A stretch of DNA of 64,000 nt from Pantoea sp. Cy-639 (lineage in GTDB: Bacteria > Pseudomonadota > Gammaproteobacteria > Pseudomonadales > Pseudomonadaceae). The stretch is taken from positions 78,693 through 142,692 of the forward strand of contig NZ_VWXI01000016.1 of assembly GCF_011752525.1 (NCBI RefSeq). The letters run 5' to 3'. Numbering within the stretch: the first letter of the stretch is position 1; each line of letters opens with the position of its first letter. The notes under the pieces are model-generated. The model was not told where the DNA came from. It was given only the letters and a program-made list of their open reading frames with translations, and searched no databases. The position numbers were made by a program, and so were the translations under genes. Positions 59,885 to 64,000 of this stretch are shown piece after piece.

Positions 59885-62800
59885 ATGGCGACGACCACCC
59901 TTGGGGTCAAACTCGACGACCCTACCCGCGAGCGACTCAAAGCAGCTGCGCAGTCCATCGACCGCACGCCGCACTGGTTGATCAAGCAAGCGATCTTCAA
60001 CTATCTCGAGAAGCTCGAGGGTGGCGCCACCCTGAACGACCTCAACGGCCATGTAGCCAACCTCGGCGACGACGCCGGCGAAGTGCCGGCCGACCACGCC
60101 CACCAGTGCTTCCTGGAGTTCGCCGAAAGCATCCTGCCACAGTCGGTGCTGCGCTCGGCGATCACCGCCGCCTACCGCCGTCCCGAGCAGGAAGTGGTGC
60201 CGATGCTGCTGGAGCAGGCGCGCCTGCCTGCCGCCCAGGCCGAGGCCACCAACAAGCTGGCCGCAAGCCTGGCCGACAAGCTGCGCAACCAGAAGAGCGC
60301 CGGCGGCCGCGCCGGTATCGTCCAGGGCCTGCTGCAGGAGTTCTCGCTGTCCTCGCAAGAGGGCGTGGCGCTGATGTGCCTGGCCGAAGCCCTGCTGCGC
60401 ATCCCTGACAAGGGCACCCGCGATGCGCTGATCCGCGACAAGATCAGCACCGGCAACTGGCAGCCGCACCTGGGCAACAGCCCGTCGCTGTTCGTCAACG
60501 CCGCCACCTGGGGCCTGCTGCTGACCGGCAAGCTGGTCAGCACCCACAACGAATCCGGCCTGACCTCCTCGCTCACCCGCATCATCGGCAAGAGCGGCGA
60601 GCCGATGATCCGCAAGGGCGTCGACATGGCCATGCGCCTGATGGGCGAGCAGTTCGTCACTGGCGAGACCATCGCCGAGGCCCTGGCCAACGCCAGCAAG
60701 TTCGAAGCCAAGGGCTTCCGCTACAGCTACGACATGCTCGGCGAAGCCGCGCTGACCGAGCACGACGCGCAGAAATACCTGGCCTCCTACGAGCAGGCGA
60801 TCCACTCGATCGGCAAGGCCTCGCATGGCCGCGGCATCTATGAAGGCCCGGGCATCTCGATCAAGCTCTCGGCCCTGCATCCGCGCTACAGCCGCGCCCA
60901 GTACGAGCGCGTGATGAACGAGCTGTACCCACGCCTGCTGTCGCTGACCCTGCTGGCCAAGCAGTACGACATCGGCCTGAACATCGACGCCGAGGAAGCC
61001 GACCGTCTGGAGCTGTCGCTGGACCTGCTCGAGCGCCTGTGCTTCGAGCCGTCGCTGGCCGGCTGGAACGGTATCGGCTTCGTCATCCAGGCCTACCAGA
61101 AGCGCTGCCCGTATGTGATCGACTATGTCATCGACCTGGCCAAGCGCAGCCGCCACCGCCTGATGATCCGCCTGGTGAAGGGCGCCTACTGGGACAGCGA
61201 GATCAAGCGCGCCCAGGTCGAAGGCCTGGAAGGCTACCCGGTGTACACCCGCAAGGTGTACACCGATGTGTCCTACGTCGCCTGCGCCCGCAAGCTGCTG
61301 GCCGTGCCAGAAGCCATCTACCCGCAGTTCGCCACCCACAACGCCCACACCCTGTCGGCCATCTACACCATCGCCGGGCAGAACTACTACCCGGGCCAGT
61401 ACGAGTTCCAGTGCCTGCACGGCATGGGCGAACCGCTGTACGAACAAGTCGTGGGCAAGGTCTCCGAGGGCAAGCTGAACCGTCCGTGCCGCGTGTACGC
61501 ACCGGTCGGCACCCACGAAACCCTGCTGGCCTACCTGGTCCGCCGCCTGCTGGAAAACGGCGCCAACACCTCGTTCGTCAACCGTATCGCCGACCACTCG
61601 ATCTCGATCCAGGAACTGGTCGCCGACCCGGTCGCCAGCATCGAGCGCATGGGTACCCAGGAAGGCAGCATCGGCCTGCCGCACCCACGCATCCCGCTGC
61701 CGCGTGAACTGTACGGCAGCGAACGGGCCAACTCGGCCGGTATCGACATGGCCAACGAACACCGCCTGGCGTCGCTGTCCTGCGCCTTGCTGGCCACTGC
61801 CCACAACGACTGGAAAGCCACCCCGCTGCTGGGCTGCGCCGCCAGTGAGCAAGCCGCCACTCCCGTGCTCAACCCGGCAGACCACCGCGATGTCGTGGGC
61901 CATGTCCAGGAAGCCACCGTCGCCGATGTCGACAACGCCATCCAGTGCGCGCTCAACGCCGCGCCGATCTGGCAGGCCACCCCGCCGGCCGAGCGCGCCG
62001 CAATCCTCGAACGCGCCGCCGACCTGATGGAAGCCGATATCCAGCCGCTGATGGGCCTGCTGGTACGCGAAGCCGGCAAGACCTACGCCAACGCCATCGC
62101 CGAAGTACGCGAGGCCGTGGACTTCCTGCGCTACTACGCGGTGCAGGCGCGCAACGACCTGCGCAACGATAACTGCCGCCCGCTGGGCCCCGTGGTGTGC
62201 ATCAGCCCGTGGAACTTCCCGCTGGCGATCTTCTCTGGCCAGGTGGCTGCGGCCCTGGCCGCCGGTAACCCGGTGCTGGCCAAGCCGGCCGAACAGACCC
62301 CGCTGGTCGCCGCCCAGGCCGTGCGCCTGCTGCTGGAAGCCGGCATTCCTGAAGGTGTGCTGCAGTTGCTGCCGGGGCAGGGTGAAACCGTCGGTGCCGG
62401 CCTGGTCGGTGACGAACGCGTCAAGGGCGTGATGTTCACCGGCTCCACCGAAGTCGCCCGTCTGCTGCAGCGCAACATCGCCGGTCGCCTGGACAACCAG
62501 GGCCGGCCGATTCCGCTGATCGCCGAGACCGGTGGCCAGAACGCGATGATCGTCGACTCTTCGGCGTTGACCGAACAGGTGGTGATCGATGTGGTGTCCT
62601 CCGCATTCGACAGCGCCGGCCAGCGTTGCTCGGCCCTGCGCGTGCTGTGCCTGCAGGAAGATTCCGCCGACCGCGTGATCGAGATGCTCAAGGGCGCCAT
62701 GGCTGAAAGCCGCCTGGGCAACCCGGAGCGCCTGCCGGTGGACATCGGCCCGGTGATCGACGCCGAGGCCAAGGCCGGCATCGAGAAGCACATCCAGGGC

Positions 62801-63838
62801 ATGCGCGACAAAGGCCGCAGCGTGTACCAGGTAGCCATCGCCGAGGGTGAAGAGATCAAGCGCGGCACCTTCGTGATGCCGACCCTGATCGAACTGGAAA
62901 GCTTCGACGAGCTCAAGCGCGAGATCTTCGGCCCAGTGCTGCACGTGGTGCGCTACAGCCGCAAGGGTCTGGACCAGTTGATCGAGCAGATCAATGCATC
63001 CGGCTACGGCCTGACCCTGGGCGTGCACACCCGCATCGACGAGACCATCGCCAAGGTGGTGGACAACGTCAACGCCGGCAACATGTACGTCAACCGCAAC
63101 ATCGTCGGCGCCGTGGTCGGTGTGCAGCCGTTCGGCGGCGAAGGACTGTCCGGCACCGGTCCGAAAGCTGGCGGCCCGCTGTACCTGTACCGCCTGCTGT
63201 CGACCCGCCCGGCCGACGCCATCGCCCGCCACTTCCAGGCCGACGATGCGCGCAGCCAGGCCGACACCACCCTGCGCGACCAGCAGCTCAAGCCGCTGAC
63301 CACACTCAAGACCTGGGCGACCAGCAGCCAGATGAGCGACCTGGCCGCGCTGTGCGAGCAGTTCGCCGAGCAGTCGCAGAGCGGTATCAGCCGCCTGCTG
63401 CCGGGCCCGACCGGCGAGCGCAACAGCTACACCGTGCTGCCACGCGAGCACGTGCTGTGCCTGGCCGACAACGAAGCCGACCTGCTGGCGCAGTTCGCGG
63501 CGGTGCTGTCGGTAGGTAGCGCAGCGGTATTCCAGGACGGTGAGCCGGCCAAGACCGTACGTGGCCGCCTGCCGAAGGAGCTGCAAGCAAAGATCAAGCT
63601 GGTGGCCGACTGGAGCAAGGACGAGGTGGCCTTCGACGCGGTGATCCACCACGGCGATTCCGACCAGCTGCGCGGCGTCTGCGAGCAAGTGGCCAAGCGT
63701 GCCGGCGCGATCGTCGGGGTACATGGACTGTCCAGCGGTGACCACCAGATCGCCCTGGAGCGCCTGGTGATCGAGCGCGCGGTGAGCGTGAACACGGCTG
63801 CAGCGGGCGGTAACGCCAGCCTGATGACCATCGGCTGA
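59885..63838 (+). CDS. putA: Trifunctional proline dehydrogenase / P5C dehydrogenase / transcriptional repressor PutA
   Basis: 1317 residues (E. coli 1320), with GAGGATAAG upstream. N-terminal ribbon-helix-helix (1-47, TTTLGVKLDDPTRERLKAAA), so it is a trifunctional PutA that represses its own operon. Proline dehydrogenase barrel about 250-560: GPGISIKLSALHPRY, NIDAEEADRLELSLDLLERL, RLVKGAYWDSEIKRAQ. P5C dehydrogenase about 640-1120: CISPWNFPLAIF, catalytic Glu in IAETGGQNAMIVD and Cys in SAGQRCSALRVLCLQ. A C-terminal domain follows. Converts proline to glutamate with FAD and NAD+. Confidence 0.98.
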   Translation: MATTTLGVKLDDPTRERLKAAAQSIDRTPHWLIKQAIFNYLEKLEGGATLNDLNGHVANLGDDAGEVPADHAHQCFLEFAESILPQSVLRSAITAAYRRPEQEVVPMLLEQARLPAAQAEATNKLAASLADKLRNQKSAGGRAGIVQGLLQEFSLSSQEGVALMCLAEALLRIPDKGTRDALIRDKISTGNWQPHLGNSPSLFVNAATWGLLLTGKLVSTHNESGLTSSLTRIIGKSGEPMIRKGVDMAMRLMGEQFVTGETIAEALANASKFEAKGFRYSYDMLGEAALTEHDAQKYLASYEQAIHSIGKASHGRGIYEGPGISIKLSALHPRYSRAQYERVMNELYPRLLSLTLLAKQYDIGLNIDAEEADRLELSLDLLERLCFEPSLAGWNGIGFVIQAYQKRCPYVIDYVIDLAKRSRHRLMIRLVKGAYWDSEIKRAQVEGLEGYPVYTRKVYTDVSYVACARKLLAVPEAIYPQFATHNAHTLSAIYTIAGQNYYPGQYEFQCLHGMGEPLYEQVVGKVSEGKLNRPCRVYAPVGTHETLLAYLVRRLLENGANTSFVNRIADHSISIQELVADPVASIERMGTQEGSIGLPHPRIPLPRELYGSERANSAGIDMANEHRLASLSCALLATAHNDWKATPLLGCAASEQAATPVLNPADHRDVVGHVQEATVADVDNAIQCALNAAPIWQATPPAERAAILERAADLMEADIQPLMGLLVREAGKTYANAIAEVREAVDFLRYYAVQARNDLRNDNCRPLGPVVCISPWNFPLAIFSGQVAAALAAGNPVLAKPAEQTPLVAAQAVRLLLEAGIPEGVLQLLPGQGETVGAGLVGDERVKGVMFTGSTEVARLLQRNIAGRLDNQGRPIPLIAETGGQNAMIVDSSALTEQVVIDVVSSAFDSAGQRCSALRVLCLQEDSADRVIEMLKGAMAESRLGNPERLPVDIGPVIDAEAKAGIEKHIQGMRDKGRSVYQVAIAEGEEIKRGTFVMPTLIELESFDELKREIFGPVLHVVRYSRKGLDQLIEQINASGYGLTLGVHTRIDETIAKVVDNVNAGNMYVNRNIVGAVVGVQPFGGEGLSGTGPKAGGPLYLYRLLSTRPADAIARHFQADDARSQADTTLRDQQLKPLTTLKTWATSSQMSDLAALCEQFAEQSQSGISRLLPGPTGERNSYTVLPREHVLCLADNEADLLAQFAAVLSVGSAAVFQDGEPAKTVRGRLPKELQAKIKLVADWSKDEVAFDAVIHHGDSDQLRGVCEQVAKRAGAIVGVHGLSSGDHQIALERLVIERAVSVNTAAAGGNASLMTIG

Positions 63839-63923
63839 TCATGTCGAGGTAAAAGAAAAGGAGAGCTTCGGCTTAATGCCAGTCAGTTAAGACTGACGCT
63901 TTGAGCTTTAGCCCGTAGGCCGC

Positions 63924-63959
63924 AAAATCCGATGCTTGGAAACGAGCATCGGATTTTTT
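63924..63959 (+). terminator. Rho-independent terminator after putA
   Basis: AAAATCCGATGCT and AGCATCGGATTTT form a 13-bp stem with an eight-base loop, followed by TTTTTT. About 85 bases past the putA stop. No gene is seen from there to the window end. Confidence 0.93.
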
Positions 63960-64000
63960 ATGCGCCTAGCAAAAGCACTGTCCCTCACTCACGAAATGGC

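Noticed and set aside
59849..63745. 1298-residue open frame on the minus strand opposite putA
   Set aside because: It is the mirror of a high-GC gene with strong third-position bias; its translation is low-complexity (many Gln, Val, Gly, His) and has no start context or family pattern, while the plus strand gives full PutA motifs.

Overview
The window is high-GC gammaproteobacterial chromosome. Its gene content and order point to a fluorescent pseudomonad of the Pseudomonas putida group. The supporting blocks are nnrD-tsaE-amiB-mutL-miaA-hfq-hflXKC-hisZ; orn/rsgA/motAB/rhdA/psd/serB; parC...parE-yqiA-cpdA-nudF; thiC/tolC/waaA; the hldE-msbA-core LPS cluster; and putP/putA. P. putida-type REP hairpins between genes agree. 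No species-level claim can be made without a search. Coding density is very high, and I see no tRNA, rRNA, prophage, insertion sequence or CRISPR array.

Layout. 1-10 kb: a long leftward run covering cell-wall amidase, mismatch repair, tRNA modification (tsaE, miaA), the RNA chaperone Hfq and the HflX/HflKC proteins, ending before a truncated hisZ at the window edge. 10-12 kb: queG, then about 0.9 kb of non-coding DNA made of two head-to-head copies of a hairpin-rich repeat, flanked and separated by short tandem repeats. 12-23 kb: TRIC-type channel, orn, rsgA, motAB, an HDOD protein, rhdA, psd, serB and a membrane sensor-like protein whose C-terminal half looks like a degenerate class III cyclase domain. 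23-32 kb: a leftward cluster joining both topoisomerase IV genes to a retropepsin-like protease, a phytase-like secreted protein, yqiA, cpdA, a DUF1249 gene and nudF. 32-38 kb: an RsiV-like lipoprotein, and the thiamin block (cytX, thiC, TPP riboswitch), then tolC.

38-57 kb is mainly envelope biology: waaA (Kdo transfer), hldE (heptose precursor), msbA (lipid A-core flippase), an O-antigen-ligase-like protein, a kinase-like protein, three glycosyltransferases, a PIG-L deacetylase, Mig-14 and a carbamoyltransferase. Together they look like the outer-core LPS assembly line. Embedded in it is a small unit with a LysR regulator, an SMR exporter and three tightly spaced genes (FAD oxidoreductase, aldo/keto reductase, Nudix-like protein) of unknown pathway. 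57-64 kb: rlmJ and the divergent putP/putA proline-use genes, whose shared promoter region carries seven GTTGCA motifs that match the known PutA operator core.

Most of the window is conserved housekeeping sequence. The parts most worth a second look are the cyclase-like sensor protein, the inverted-repeat/tandem-repeat element, the degenerate Nudix-like and kinase-like proteins, and the proline operators. Several genes start at TTG or GTG with good ribosome binding sites (hflX, serB, cpdA, carbamoyltransferase gene), so automatic start calls here need care.
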